From the NCBI RefSeq assembly GCF_042656585.1, contig NZ_JBHSPG010000023.1: DNA of 64,000 bases, one strand, 5' to 3'. The notes below the pieces were generated by a model. That model made no database searches and was not told where the DNA came from. It saw only the letters and a program-made list of their open reading frames with translations. Of this stretch, positions 7,839 through 17,470 are shown piece after piece. The first letter of the stretch is position 1, and every line of letters starts with the position of its first letter. This stretch comes from Thalassorhabdus alkalitolerans. Its GTDB lineage: Bacteria > Bacillota > Bacilli > Bacillales > Marinococcaceae. Made by a program: the position numbers and the translations under genes.

Positions 7839-10229
7839 ATGAAAGGCAGCATTAACAAAGTCGCTGTTCTCGGTTCAGGAGTTATGGGATCGGGCATTGC
7901 AGCACATCTTGCAAACATTGGAATACCTGTCCTTCTATTGGACATTGCGCCAAAGGAACTTACAAATGAAGAAAAAGAAAAAGGCCTGGAGATCGACCAT
8001 AAACAGGTAAAGAATCGGTTGAGTGCCACAGCTGTGAAGAAGCTGTTAAAGCAAAAGCCCGCTCCCCTTACTGTAAAAGAAAATATTACTCTTATTGAAC
8101 CCGGAAACATGGAAGATGATATGAAACGGTTATCAGAGGTTGACTGGGTGATTGAAGTTGTCGTTGAAAACCTTGATATTAAGAAAAAAGTTTTTGCTGA
8201 AGTAGAAGCTAACATCACACCAGGTACAATTGTCAGCTCAAATACTTCAGGAATTTCTATAGAAGCAATGTCTGAAGACTGCTCACCTGAGTTCAGATCT
8301 AACTTCCTGGGTACGCACTTTTTTAACCCCCCTCGTTACTTAAAGCTTCTTGAGATCATTCCTACGAAAGATACGAGTGAAGAAGTGCTTTCCTTTATGA
8401 AGGAATTTGCCGAAAATACACTTGGGAAAGGAGTAGTGGAAGCGAAAGATACCCCTAACTTCATAGGAAATCGTATAGGAACTTATGGGCTTCTTGTTAC
8501 TGTTCAGGAAATGTTGAAATCCGGATTTTCTGTCGGGGAAGTTGATTCCATTACAGGTCCGGCAATCGGACGGCCGAAAAGTGCAACTTTCCGCACACTT
8601 GATGTGGTTGGATTAGATACATTTCTGCACGTTGCAAAAAATGTATATGACCAGGTGGAAGGAGAAGAAAAAGAAACCTTTGATCCTCCACAATTTATGA
8701 AAGATATGGCGGAGAGAGGCTGGATCGGAAGCAAGGCAGGGCAAGGGTTCTTTGTGAAGAAGAAGGGTGAAAAAGGCAGTGAGATATTAGAGCTTGAGCC
8801 CGAAAGCTTCGAGTATGTCCCAAGAAAAAAGCTGAAAACAGCAGCAACTGAACAAGCAAAACAGGCAAAAAAGCTCCCTGATAAATTGAAAGTCCTTGTA
8901 TATGCAGATGATAAAGCGGGTCAGTTTATATGGAGTGTACTTGCACCAGTGCTTATATATTCAGCTGAAAAAGCTGATGAAATTGCAAATGATGTTCTTG
9001 CCATTGATCAAGCGATCAAATGGGGATTTGGATGGGAAATGGGTCCGTTTGAAACGTGGGATGCCATTGGTTTGGAAAAATCTGTTGAAAAGATGGAGGG
9101 AGAGGGAAGAAGTGTTCCTGCATGGGTGAAGGAGATGCTTCAGAATGGTCATACATCTTTTTACCGTGGCAAAGAAGAGTTTTACCATAACGGAGAATAC
9201 AAACAGATCGTAAAGAATAAAAAAGCAATTAATTTGAAAACGCTTAAATCCGATGACTCAAATGTCATCATGAAGAATAATGGGGCTTCACTCATTGATA
9301 TTGGTGACGAGGTAGCTTGTCTGGAATTCCATTCTCCAAATAATTCTATCGGTCCTGATGTGCTGCAGATGATTAACAAATCCATCGATGAAGTAGAAAA
9401 GAACTACAAAGGACTGGTTATTGGGAACCACGGGAAGAATTTCTGTGTGGGTGCTAACCTGATGATGATTTTAATGGAAGCGCAAGACGGCGGCTTTTTT
9501 GAAATCGACATGGTGATTCGCCAATTCCAAAAGACGATGGCAAGGATCAGGTATGCAAACCGTCCGGTTGTGACTGCTCCCCATGGAATGACTCTCGGAG
9601 GTGGAACGGAAATCTGTCTTCCATCAGCAAGCATTCAAGCCTCTTCAGAGACTTACATGGGTCTTGTTGAAGTTGGGGTGGGATTAATTCCTGGCGGCGG
9701 AGGTAACAAAGAGCTTTATCTCCGTGGAATTGAAAGCCTGCCGGAAGGTGCACAAATTGACTTACAGGCTGTGGCAAATGATACGTTTGAAAAAATTGCT
9801 ATGGCGAAGGTTTCCACCTCAGCTGATGAAGCCAGAAAAAATGGATTTTTAAGCTCCCGAGATGGTGTAACTTTTAATGGAGATCATACGATCCACAATG
9901 CAAAACAGCATGCCATCTTTTTACATGACACGGGCTACCGTCCGCCGCAGCGTAAAAAGATTCCGGTAGTTGGGGAATCTGGGTATGCTGCAATGCTGCT
10001 CGGAGCAAAAACCATGCAGTATGGAGGAATGGTTTCTGACCACGACGTGAAAATTGCCCAAAAGCTGGCATTCGTGTTAGCTGGAGGCCGCATAGCCAAA
10101 GGAACTGAAGTAGATGAACAGTACCTGCTTGACCTTGAACGTGAAGCTTTCTTAAGCCTGGTGGGAGAGCCAAAAACCCAGCAAAGAATGCAGCACATGC
10201 TGACAAAAGGGAAGCCGTTACGTAACTAG
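7839..10229 (+). CDS. fadN: 3-Hydroxyacyl-CoA dehydrogenase / enoyl-CoA hydratase
   Basis: A 796-residue bifunctional beta-oxidation enzyme. The N-terminal NAD-binding domain begins with AVLGSGVMGSGIAAHLA, followed by the 3-hydroxyacyl-CoA dehydrogenase domains to about residue 440. A crotonase-like domain follows (about 480-720; NFCVGANL, GGGTEICLPSAS, GVGLIPGGGGNKEL). It hydrates trans-2-enoyl-CoA and oxidises 3-hydroxyacyl-CoA in the cytoplasm. ATG 7839 was chosen because GGAGG lies just upstream and the product then begins MKGSINKVAVLG; an in-frame ATG at 7806 would lie inside the FadR operator. It is first in fadN-fadA-fadE. Confidence 0.95.
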   Translation: MKGSINKVAVLGSGVMGSGIAAHLANIGIPVLLLDIAPKELTNEEKEKGLEIDHKQVKNRLSATAVKKLLKQKPAPLTVKENITLIEPGNMEDDMKRLSEVDWVIEVVVENLDIKKKVFAEVEANITPGTIVSSNTSGISIEAMSEDCSPEFRSNFLGTHFFNPPRYLKLLEIIPTKDTSEEVLSFMKEFAENTLGKGVVEAKDTPNFIGNRIGTYGLLVTVQEMLKSGFSVGEVDSITGPAIGRPKSATFRTLDVVGLDTFLHVAKNVYDQVEGEEKETFDPPQFMKDMAERGWIGSKAGQGFFVKKKGEKGSEILELEPESFEYVPRKKLKTAATEQAKQAKKLPDKLKVLVYADDKAGQFIWSVLAPVLIYSAEKADEIANDVLAIDQAIKWGFGWEMGPFETWDAIGLEKSVEKMEGEGRSVPAWVKEMLQNGHTSFYRGKEEFYHNGEYKQIVKNKKAINLKTLKSDDSNVIMKNNGASLIDIGDEVACLEFHSPNNSIGPDVLQMINKSIDEVEKNYKGLVIGNHGKNFCVGANLMMILMEAQDGGFFEIDMVIRQFQKTMARIRYANRPVVTAPHGMTLGGGTEICLPSASIQASSETYMGLVEVGVGLIPGGGGNKELYLRGIESLPEGAQIDLQAVANDTFEKIAMAKVSTSADEARKNGFLSSRDGVTFNGDHTIHNAKQHAIFLHDTGYRPPQRKKIPVVGESGYAAMLLGAKTMQYGGMVSDHDVKIAQKLAFVLAGGRIAKGTEVDEQYLLDLEREAFLSLVGEPKTQQRMQHMLTKGKPLRN

Positions 10230-10258
10230 ACTATATATGAAGAATGGAGGGAAGGGTC

Positions 10259-11437
10259 TTGAAGGAAGCGGTGATTGTGGCTGGGGCACGTACCCCGGTC
10301 GGAAAAGCAAAAAAAGGAACACTTGCTACCATGCGCCCTGATGATTTTGGCGCTTTAACCATAAAGGAAACCTTAAAACGAGCAAATAATTTCGATGCAT
10401 CGCAAGTAGAAGATGTAATTATTGGCTGTGCCATGCCTGAGGCGGAACAAGGTATGAACCTTGCACGTAACATTTCTGCGCTGGCCGGCCTTCCTGTTAA
10501 CGTACCTGCGATAACTATAAATAGGTATTGTTCGTCTGGTCTGCAAAGCATCGCTTATGCCGCCGAGCGAATTATGCTAGGAAACTCTGAAACTATTATT
10601 GCTGGCGGTGCTGAGTCTATGAGTCTAATCCCGATGGGGGGGCACGTGATTTCTCCTAACCCTGCCATCGTAGAGGAAATGCCTGAATATTACATGGGGA
10701 TGGGTTACACGGCAGAACAAGTAGCCAAGGAATTTGATGTCAGCCGTGAAGACCAGGATGAGTTTGCAGCTGAAAGTCATAATCGGGCAGCTCGTGCAAT
10801 AAAAGAAGGGAAATTTGACGAAGAAATTGTTCCTGTGGAAGTCACCATGCGTTCAGTAGGGGCAGACCATAAGCTGCAGGAAAAAGCAGTGACATTTTCC
10901 AGAGATGAAGGTGTAAGGGAAGGCACGACAAAAGAAACGCTTGCGAAACTGCGTCCCGCTTTTCACCCAAAAGGCTCAGTTACAGCGGGGAACGCTTCAC
11001 AAATGAGTGATGGAGCAGCTTCTGTCCTTGTTATGAATCGTGAAAAAGCAGAAGCGGACGGATTAACTCCGTTAGTCAAATTCAAATCTTTTGCAGTGGC
11101 TGGTGTTCGCCCGGAAATCATGGGAGTAGGGCCTGTGGAAGCCATTCCAAAGGCTGTAAAGCAAGCGGGACTTGACCTTTCCGATATTGGGCTGTTTGAG
11201 TTGAATGAAGCCTTTGCATCTCAGTCTCTCCATGTTATTCGCAAGCTTGGTTTAGACTACGATAAAGTCAACGTAAACGGCGGGGCAATTGCACTTGGGC
11301 ATCCTCTTGGCTGTTCAGGTACAAAGTTAACATTAAGCCTTATTCATGAAATGAAACGCCGTGGTGAACAGTTTGGCGTTGTTACTATGTGCATTGGCGG
11401 AGGAATGGGTGCAGCTGGAGTCTTTGAGCTTATTTAA
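10259..11437 (+). CDS. fadA: Acetyl-CoA acyltransferase (3-ketoacyl-CoA thiolase)
   Basis: A 392-residue thiolase that cleaves 3-ketoacyl-CoA with CoA to acetyl-CoA and a shortened acyl-CoA. It shows the nucleophilic Cys in NRYCSSGLQSI, the GNASQMSDGA region, and the C-terminal NGGAIALGHPLGCSG and CIGGGMGAA motifs. The TTG at 10259 is preferred: it gives the family start MKEAVIVAGARTPVG and sits eight bases after GGAGG, whereas the ATG at 10244 precedes its own ribosome site. It is second gene of the fad operon, 29 bases after fadN. Confidence 0.95.
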   Translation: MKEAVIVAGARTPVGKAKKGTLATMRPDDFGALTIKETLKRANNFDASQVEDVIIGCAMPEAEQGMNLARNISALAGLPVNVPAITINRYCSSGLQSIAYAAERIMLGNSETIIAGGAESMSLIPMGGHVISPNPAIVEEMPEYYMGMGYTAEQVAKEFDVSREDQDEFAAESHNRAARAIKEGKFDEEIVPVEVTMRSVGADHKLQEKAVTFSRDEGVREGTTKETLAKLRPAFHPKGSVTAGNASQMSDGAASVLVMNREKAEADGLTPLVKFKSFAVAGVRPEIMGVGPVEAIPKAVKQAGLDLSDIGLFELNEAFASQSLHVIRKLGLDYDKVNVNGGAIALGHPLGCSGTKLTLSLIHEMKRRGEQFGVVTMCIGGGMGAAGVFELI

Positions 11438-11458
11438 TATATAGATGGGGGTATGAAA

Positions 11459-13243
11459 ATGAGCAGCACTACAGAGTTAGGGGTTAAAGGCGGAGGATTT
11501 TTAATTGAAGAAGTAAGAGCTGACCAGGTATTCACACCAGAGGATTTTAGTGAAGAGCATAAAATGATAGCAAAAACGACAGAAGAGTTTGTTGTGGGGG
11601 AGGTTGTCCCTCACATCGATGAAATAGAGAATCACCAGTTCGACATTTCGCGCAACCTGCTGACTAAAGCGGGAGAGCTTGGACTGTTGGGAGCAGATGT
11701 ACCCGAGAAGTATGAAGGGCTTGGGTTGGACAAAATCAGTTCCTCTCTTATCACAGAAAAATTCTCCCGTGCTGGAGCCTTTTCTTTAAGCCACGGGGCA
11801 CATGTTGGAATTGGTTCTCTGCCTATCGTGTTTTTTGGAAATGAAGAGCAAAAGAAAAAATATTTACCTCCGCTCTCGTCTGGAGAAAAAATTGCAGCCT
11901 ACGCTCTTACAGAGCCGAGTTCTGGTTCAGATGCTCTTGGAGCGAAGACCACTGCAGTATTAAATGAAGAAGGTACTCATTACATTCTAAACGGGGAAAA
12001 GCAATGGATCACGAACTCCGCTTTTGCTGATATCTTTGTGGTATACGCAAAAATTGATGGAGAAAAATTCACTGCGTTTATTGTAGAAAAAGAGTATGAC
12101 GGGGTAAGCACCGGACCAGAGGAAAAGAAAATGGGGATTAAAGGTTCTTCTACGCGTACCTTAATTTTGGAAGATGCAAAGGTTCCGGCCGAGAATGTGC
12201 TTGGAGAAATCGGCCGTGGACACGTGATTGCATTTAATATTTTAAATGTAGGGCGTTATAAGCTCGGGGTAGGATGTGTAGGAGGTTCAAAACGCGGGAT
12301 TGAGCTTGCGGCTGCCTATGCGAATGAGCGCAAGCAGTTTAAAACTCCGATCGGAAAATTTACTGCCATTCAGGAAAAGCTTGGAACGATGGCTGTGCAG
12401 ACTTACGCGGCTGAAAGTTCCATTTACCGCACAGGCGGGCTTTTTGAAGAGCAGCTTGGCAAACTCACAGATGAAGAACAGGAAGACGGAGGAAAGGTTG
12501 CTACATCAATTGCAGAATACGCCATTGAATGCTCCTTGAATAAATTCTTCGGATCCGAGGTTTTGGATTATGTGGTTGATGAAGCTGTTCAAATTCACGG
12601 GGGCTATGGCTTTATGGCCGAATATGAAGTAGAACGTGCCTACCGTGATTCCCGCATCAACCGCATATTTGAAGGCACAAATGAAATAAACCGTATGCTG
12701 GTGCCTGGCACCATTATGAGAAAAGCAATGAAAGGAGAGCTGCCTCTCCTTGAGAAAGCTCAGGGGCTTCAGGAAGAGCTTATGATGATGATGCCGGAAG
12801 AGCCTGGTGATGCTGCTTTGGAACAAGAGAAATATCTCCTTGGCAATGCGAAAAAGATCTTCCTCATGGTGGCAGGAAATGGAGCTCAAAAGTATGCTCA
12901 AGACTTGGAAAAAGAGCAAGAGCTTCTGATAAATGTTGCTGACATTGTAAGTGATATCTATGCCATGGAGTCTGTCATCCTCAGAACAGAAAAAGCAATC
13001 AATAAAAATGGCGAAAGCAAAGAGGGCAACAAGCTTTTGCTAACCCAAGTGTTCTGTCAGGAAGCGATGAACCGGATTGAAGCCAATGCAAAAGAATCTC
13101 TGGTTCACATGGAAGAAGGCGATACGCTTCGGTCCATGCTGGGCATTTTACGGAAGCTGGTTCGTCATACTCCAATCAATGTGGTAACGAAAAAGCGTGA
13201 AATTGCTGAGCGTGTACTCAAAGAAGAAAAATACGTTGTGTAA
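11459..13243 (+). CDS. fadE: Acyl-CoA dehydrogenase with C-terminal extension
   Basis: A 594-residue flavoprotein that introduces the first double bond in beta-oxidation. The acyl-CoA dehydrogenase core has AYALTEPSSGSDALG, QWITNSAFADIFVVYAK and the QIHGGYGFMAEYEVERAYRD / RINRIFEGTNEINR region; a helical C-terminal extension of about 160 residues is typical of the FadE/VLCAD-like type. The second ATG (11459) has better spacing (seven bases) to GATGGGGG than the first (11453). Last gene of the fad operon. Electrons would pass to electron-transfer flavoprotein, whose genes are not in this window. Confidence 0.95.
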   Translation: MSSTTELGVKGGGFLIEEVRADQVFTPEDFSEEHKMIAKTTEEFVVGEVVPHIDEIENHQFDISRNLLTKAGELGLLGADVPEKYEGLGLDKISSSLITEKFSRAGAFSLSHGAHVGIGSLPIVFFGNEEQKKKYLPPLSSGEKIAAYALTEPSSGSDALGAKTTAVLNEEGTHYILNGEKQWITNSAFADIFVVYAKIDGEKFTAFIVEKEYDGVSTGPEEKKMGIKGSSTRTLILEDAKVPAENVLGEIGRGHVIAFNILNVGRYKLGVGCVGGSKRGIELAAAYANERKQFKTPIGKFTAIQEKLGTMAVQTYAAESSIYRTGGLFEEQLGKLTDEEQEDGGKVATSIAEYAIECSLNKFFGSEVLDYVVDEAVQIHGGYGFMAEYEVERAYRDSRINRIFEGTNEINRMLVPGTIMRKAMKGELPLLEKAQGLQEELMMMMPEEPGDAALEQEKYLLGNAKKIFLMVAGNGAQKYAQDLEKEQELLINVADIVSDIYAMESVILRTEKAINKNGESKEGNKLLLTQVFCQEAMNRIEANAKESLVHMEEGDTLRSMLGILRKLVRHTPINVVTKKREIAERVLKEEKYVV

Positions 13244-13326
13244 CTTTGTTATTCAATTTGGGGTTTTATAACCTCAATATAATATATCTCCTTTCTTTGA
13301 AAGGTAATCTCCTCTCTGCTAAGTGA

Positions 13327-13356
13327 GGCAAAGAAGTCCCTATGGGGCTTCTTTGT
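13327..13356 (+). terminator. Terminator of the fad operon
   Basis: AAAGAAG-T-CCC / GGG-G-CTTCTTT stem with a TAT loop; the T tract is weak (TTTGTCCATTT). Confidence 0.6.
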
Positions 13357-13481
13357 CCATTTAACAAGCTTTTTACTTAGTTCTTTTCCAGGTTCCTACA
13401 TACAAACTTACTTATTTCTCTTTCTTTCAAAAGATAGGATATAATAAAGAGGGATTTTATCAAAAAGGGGAGAAAGTAAAA

Positions 13482-13841
13482 ATGAGCCTGACGTATTATG
13501 GGTATCCTTCATGCGGCACATGCCGAAAAGCAAAACGTTGGATAGAAGAGCATGGTATCGATTATAATGAGTACCATATCGTCGAAGATCCTCCCAGCCG
13601 TGACCGGATCAAGGAGCTCTATGAAAAGAGCGGACTTGAGCTTCGGAAGTTTTTTAATACGAGCGGCAAGAAATACCGTGAACTTGGCCTAAAGGATAAG
13701 GTGAAGACAGCGGGTGAGGACGAGCTTCTGGATATTCTGGCTTCAGACGGTATGCTCCTCAAACGCCCAATTGTAACCGACGGAACAAAGGTGTCAGTAG
13801 GGTTTAAAGAAGAGCAATTTGAGGAATTATGGAAGAGGTAA
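13482..13841 (+). CDS. yusI: ArsC/Spx-family protein YusI
   Basis: A 119-residue thioredoxin-fold protein with the Cys11-x-x-Cys14 motif (YPSCGTCRKAKRW) and the RPIVTDG segment of the ArsC/Spx family. It keeps the synteny fadE-yusI-gcvH seen in B. subtilis. The role of YusI is unknown; it may be a redox-active reductase rather than an arsenate reductase, because no ars genes are nearby. AAAAGGGGAG precedes the ATG. Confidence 0.88.
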   Translation: MSLTYYGYPSCGTCRKAKRWIEEHGIDYNEYHIVEDPPSRDRIKELYEKSGLELRKFFNTSGKKYRELGLKDKVKTAGEDELLDILASDGMLLKRPIVTDGTKVSVGFKEEQFEELWKR

Positions 13842-13894
13842 TGCCTGCCAGGGCAGCCTGCTTTCAAAAAAGAAGTTGAAATGGAGGGATAATT

Positions 13895-14278
13895 ATGAAT
13901 CTGCCAAAAGAATTAAAGTATTCAGAGGAACATGAGTGGGTAAAAGAGGAAGACGGCAAAGTCCGCATTGGAATTACTGACTTCGCACAATCAGAGCTGG
14001 GAGACATCGTTTTTGTAGAGCTTCCGGAAGAGGGAGACGAAGTAGAAGCAGACGAGCCTTTTGGAAGCGTTGAATCTGTAAAAACCGTATCTGAATTGTA
14101 TGCGCCAGTAAGCGGAAAAGTAGTAGAGGTGAACGAAGACCTTGACGATTCTCCTGAATTTGTTAATGATTCACCTTATGAAAAAGCATGGATGATTGTT
14201 GTTGAGCCATCCGACAAAAGTGAGCTTGACCAACTTATGTCAGCTGAAGAGTATGAGGAAATGGTTAGCGAAGACTAA
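13895..14278 (+). CDS. gcvH: Glycine cleavage system H protein
   Basis: A 127-residue lipoyl carrier protein with the lipoylation site Lys63 in GSVESVKTVSELYAP. It shuttles the aminomethyl group in glycine cleavage, and in Bacillus it also serves as the entry point for lipoyl assembly, linking it to lipA further along in this window. AATGGAGGG precedes the ATG. The protein is notably acidic, as expected in a halophile. Confidence 0.96.
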   Translation: MNLPKELKYSEEHEWVKEEDGKVRIGITDFAQSELGDIVFVELPEEGDEVEADEPFGSVESVKTVSELYAPVSGKVVEVNEDLDDSPEFVNDSPYEKAWMIVVEPSDKSELDQLMSAEEYEEMVSED

Positions 14279-14290
14279 TCAACGGTACAT

Positions 14291-14317
14291 AAGCACCCTG
14301 TAAAAGGGTGCTTTTTT
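14291..14317 (+). terminator. Terminator of gcvH
   Basis: AAGCACCCT / AGGGTGCTT stem with a GTAAA loop and a T-run. Confidence 0.9.
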
Positions 14318-14321
14318 AATT

Positions 14322-14417
14322 GGTGTCAGGCACCAAGACCTTGAAGTAACATAAATCAGGCCTAACCCCTTAGATAGAGGGGGAAATATATTACAATAGG
14401 CTGTGGTGCCAGGCACC
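14322..14417. repeat. REP-like palindrome pair
   Basis: Two 13-bp palindromes, GGTGTCAGGCACC (14322-14334) and GGTGCCAGGCACC (14405-14417), in the same orientation about 70 bases apart. A related pair lies at 44327-44448. Confidence 0.7.
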
Positions 14418-14450
14418 TGACCCGGTAAAATAACCCACCTTGTCATTGTA

Positions 14451-14479
14451 TTGACACTCTCTATTTCCCGTGCTAATAT
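14451..14479 (+). promoter_or_regulatory. Sigma-A promoter of the met operon
   Basis: Perfect -35 TTGACA (14451-14456), 17-base spacer, -10 TAATAT (14474-14479), placed just upstream of the S-box leader. Confidence 0.85.
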
Positions 14480-14515
14480 TCAATTTAGTGTTGAATATTG
14501 TAGAAAATAATTTAA

Positions 14516-14630
14516 TGCTCTTATCAAGAGTGGTGGAGGGAAAGGCCCGTTGAAGCCCGGCAACCGTCAATGTGAGTTGATAAGGTGCCAATTCCTGCAA
14601 TGCCCGCTGAGCGTTGCAAGATGAGAGAAA
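14516..14630 (+). ncRNA. SAM riboswitch (S-box)
   Basis: The S-box core is present in order: CTCTTATCAAGAG, GGTGGAGGGA, GGCCC, TGAAGCCCGGCAACC, GGTGCCAATTCC.GCAA and GATGAGAG, the last pairing with the first to close P1. Binding of S-adenosylmethionine should stabilise this fold and let the following terminator form, shutting off the methionine importer. Confidence 0.95.
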
Positions 14631-14644
14631 GGCGCATATACAGG

Positions 14645-14680
14645 ACCTTTCTGCTCACTGATAAGCAGAAGGTTTTTTTC
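14645..14680 (+). terminator. S-box expression-platform terminator
   Basis: ACCTTTCTGC / GCAGAAGGT stem, ten-base loop, seven T. It lies directly after the aptamer and about 165 bases before metN. Confidence 0.85.
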
Positions 14681-14844
14681 GTTTCTGCGGTGTTTGTTAC
14701 TTAAAAGAAAATTAATAAAGAAGCTGCAGAAAGCTTCTTCATTTAAGGTGCACTTGGTTCCTGGAAATCAAGTGCTTATAACGGAAAGGGAACTAAGTTT
14801 CCAGATAAGTGAAATAGGATTTAAAATACCCAAGGGTGGTCTAT

Positions 14845-15870
14845 ATGATTACGTTAAAAAACTTAAAAAAGATTTTTAGTACAAAAAGTGGAACGGTCAC
14901 TGCGGTTGACGGGGTCAACCTTACAATAGAAGAAGGCGAAATTTATGGTGTCATCGGGTACAGTGGAGCCGGCAAAAGTACATTGATTCGGATGCTTAAT
15001 ATGCTTGAGCGACCAAGTGAAGGCGAGGTTACTGTGGCCGGCAATAATATGTCCAACTTAAAAGGAAGGTCATTAAGAAAAGCCAGGCAGGAGATCAGCA
15101 TGATATTCCAGCATTTCAATCTGCTTTGGTCCAGAACGGTTGCCGAAAATATTGCTTTTCCTTTAGAGATTGCCGGAACACCAAAAGAAGAAAGGCGGTC
15201 AAGAGTTAACGAACTTATTAAGCTAGTTGGCCTGGAGGGAAGAGGGGATGCCTATCCTTCTCAGCTTAGCGGGGGGCAAAAGCAAAGAGTAGGCATTGCC
15301 CGCGCTCTTGCGAACAACCCTAAAGTGCTATTGTGCGATGAGGCGACGTCCGCTCTTGATCCAAAGACAACAGATTCTATACTGGACTTACTAGTGGATA
15401 TTAATCAAAAGCTTGGCCTGACCATTGTCCTGATTACCCATGAGATGCATGTCATTCGAAAAATCTGCCATCATGTAGCGGTTATGGAAGGTGGAAAAGT
15501 GGTAGAAGAGGGCCCTGTTCTTGATGTATTCCGCAATCCTAAGCAAGAGATGACCAAAGAATTTGTAAAACAAATTACTGAACCTGAAGAAACAATGGAA
15601 GCAATTTCTGAACTGTTAAAGGGAACAGAAGGCGGCCCCATCCTAAAGCTTACCTTTGTAGGTGATGATGCCGAACAGCCTTTGATGACTGAAATCATCC
15701 AGAAGTTCCAGGTGAGTGTCAATATTCTTCAAGGAAAGATTTCACAGACAAGGGAAGGGAGCTATGGCACATTGTTTGTCCGTCTGGATGGAACGGAAAG
15801 CAATTTGCAAAGTGCTCTTCAGTTTATTAAAGAGCAGCAAGTGGAGGCGGAGGTGTTAACTAATGATTGA
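14845..15870 (+). CDS. metN: Methionine ABC importer, ATP-binding protein
   Basis: A 341-residue ATPase with Walker A GYSGAGKST, signature LSGGQKQRVGIARAL and Walker B VLLCDEATSALD, then the C-terminal ACT-like regulatory (NIL) domain from about residue 260. It powers uptake of methionine with MetP and MetQ. ATG 14845 follows AAGGGTGG; the upstream GTG at 14836 lacks a ribosome site. It is the first gene after the SAM riboswitch, so expression should rise when SAM is low. Confidence 0.95.
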   Translation: MITLKNLKKIFSTKSGTVTAVDGVNLTIEEGEIYGVIGYSGAGKSTLIRMLNMLERPSEGEVTVAGNNMSNLKGRSLRKARQEISMIFQHFNLLWSRTVAENIAFPLEIAGTPKEERRSRVNELIKLVGLEGRGDAYPSQLSGGQKQRVGIARALANNPKVLLCDEATSALDPKTTDSILDLLVDINQKLGLTIVLITHEMHVIRKICHHVAVMEGGKVVEEGPVLDVFRNPKQEMTKEFVKQITEPEETMEAISELLKGTEGGPILKLTFVGDDAEQPLMTEIIQKFQVSVNILQGKISQTREGSYGTLFVRLDGTESNLQSALQFIKEQQVEAEVLTND

Positions 15871-16531
15871 GACTCTGTTTCCAAATGTACATTGGGAGCG
15901 GATGTGGGATGCTACCGTAGAAACGATTTATATGAGTCTTGTATCGGTAGCAGCTACGTTTGTTCTTGGTATTTTACTAGGACTTCTCCTTTACCTTACG
16001 GGCAAGGGGAACTTGTGGGAAAACAGGTTTGTAAACAGCATTATTGCGGGTTTTGTAAATTTATTCAGGTCTATTCCTTTCATTATATTAATTATCCTGC
16101 TGATCCCCCTGACAACCATTATAGTAGGGACAATGCTTGGGCCAAGCGCGGCCTTGCCGGCACTTATTATCGGGGCAGCACCATTTTACGCCCGTATGGT
16201 TGAAATTGGACTCCGTGAAGTTGACAAAGGTGTCATTGAAGCGGCTCAGTCTATGGGAGCAAATCAGCAGCAGATTATTTTCAAAGTTTTATTGCCTGAG
16301 TCCATGCCAGCATTGATTTCCGGTATTACAGTAACAGCTATAGCTTTAGTAAGCTATACCGCAATGGCTGGAGTAATTGGTGCAGGAGGACTGGGAGATT
16401 TAGCTTTCCGGGAGGGTTTCCAGCGGAATAATCCCGATGTTACCTTAGTGGCTACCATTGCCATCCTGATTATTGTATTTGTTCTACAATGGATTGGCGA
16501 TCGGCTTACACATACAATTGATAAAAGATAA
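15863..16531 (+). CDS. metP: Methionine ABC importer, permease
   Basis: A 222-residue inner-membrane permease (MetI/MetP) with five to six hydrophobic helices and the EAA-type loop EAAQSMGANQQQIIFKVLLPES that contacts MetN. It overlaps metN by eight bases, so the two are coupled. Part of the SAM-riboswitch-controlled metNPQ operon. Confidence 0.95.
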   Translation: MIETLFPNVHWERMWDATVETIYMSLVSVAATFVLGILLGLLLYLTGKGNLWENRFVNSIIAGFVNLFRSIPFIILIILLIPLTTIIVGTMLGPSAALPALIIGAAPFYARMVEIGLREVDKGVIEAAQSMGANQQQIIFKVLLPESMPALISGITVTAIALVSYTAMAGVIGAGGLGDLAFREGFQRNNPDVTLVATIAILIIVFVLQWIGDRLTHTIDKR

Positions 16532-16547
16532 AGGAGGAGAAACGTAC

Positions 16548-17459
16548 ATGAAGTATTTATTGCATGTTTTATCTGTGTTTGCATTAGTACTTGTTCTGGC
16601 AGCCTGCGGCACAGCCGAGGAGGACGATACTGCAGGAGATGGTGAGGGAGACGGCACAGAGGTTGATGTAGAAGAAGCAGAAGAGGGCGTTGAAGAAGAT
16701 GATACTGATGCTACAGAGGAAGAGGAGCAGGAGCTCACAATTGGAGCTTCGAATGTCCCTCATGCTGAAATCTTAGAATTTGCATCTGATCAACTTGAAG
16801 AAGAAGGTATTACTCTTGATATTAGAACGTTTAATGATTATATCGTTCCTAACCAGGCGCTTGATCAAGAAGAATTGGACGCAAATTATTTCCAGCACAT
16901 CCCGTACCTTGAGTCTCAAATTGAGGAGCATGGCTATGATTTTGAAAATGCCGGCGGAATCCATATTGAGCCGATTGGTGTTTACTCTCAGGAGTATGAC
17001 AGCTTAGATGACCTGCCTGAAGGTGCTGAAATTATCATGAGCAGCTCAGTGGCTGACCATGGAAGAATCTTATCAATGCTTGAAGACGAAGGGCTTATCA
17101 CCTTAACTGAAGGGGCAGGTGTGGAAGCTACCATTGATGATATTGAAGAAAACCCTAGAGACCTCAATTTTCGTGATAACGTAGAAGCAGCTATGCTTCC
17201 ACAGGCTTTTGATAATAACGAAGGCGATGCTGTTCTTATTAACTCCAATTATGCGATCGACCACGGCTTATCACCAGCTGAAGATGCTATTGCTATTGAA
17301 TCTCCAGATGATAACCCATATGTGAATGTGATTGCTGTGCGCAGCGGCGATGAAGATAATGAAGCAATTCAAACGTTAGTCGAAGTGCTTCGTTCTGAAG
17401 AAGTTCAAGATTTTATTCTTGAAGAATACGATGGGTCTGTTATCCCAGTTAACGAGTAA
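16548..17459 (+). CDS. metQ: Methionine-binding lipoprotein
   Basis: A 303-residue NlpA-family solute-binding lipoprotein. The signal peptide ends in the lipobox LAAC-G (Cys at about residue 20), so it is anchored outside the membrane. A linker of roughly 40 residues, almost entirely Asp, Glu, Thr and Gly, separates the lipid anchor from the binding domain (LTIGASNVPHAEIL, DANYFQHIPYLE). The acidic linker is unusual in length and fits a halophilic cell surface. ATG 16548 follows AAAGGAGGAG. It captures methionine for MetN-MetP. Confidence 0.94.
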   Translation: MKYLLHVLSVFALVLVLAACGTAEEDDTAGDGEGDGTEVDVEEAEEGVEEDDTDATEEEEQELTIGASNVPHAEILEFASDQLEEEGITLDIRTFNDYIVPNQALDQEELDANYFQHIPYLESQIEEHGYDFENAGGIHIEPIGVYSQEYDSLDDLPEGAEIIMSSSVADHGRILSMLEDEGLITLTEGAGVEATIDDIEENPRDLNFRDNVEAAMLPQAFDNNEGDAVLINSNYAIDHGLSPAEDAIAIESPDDNPYVNVIAVRSGDEDNEAIQTLVEVLRSEEVQDFILEEYDGSVIPVNE

Positions 17460-17470
17460 TAATAGAGTGA

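Noticed and set aside
14694..14879. 61-codon frame between the S-box terminator and metN
   Set aside because: Overlaps the metN start, lacks a ribosome site, and is simply riboswitch leader.
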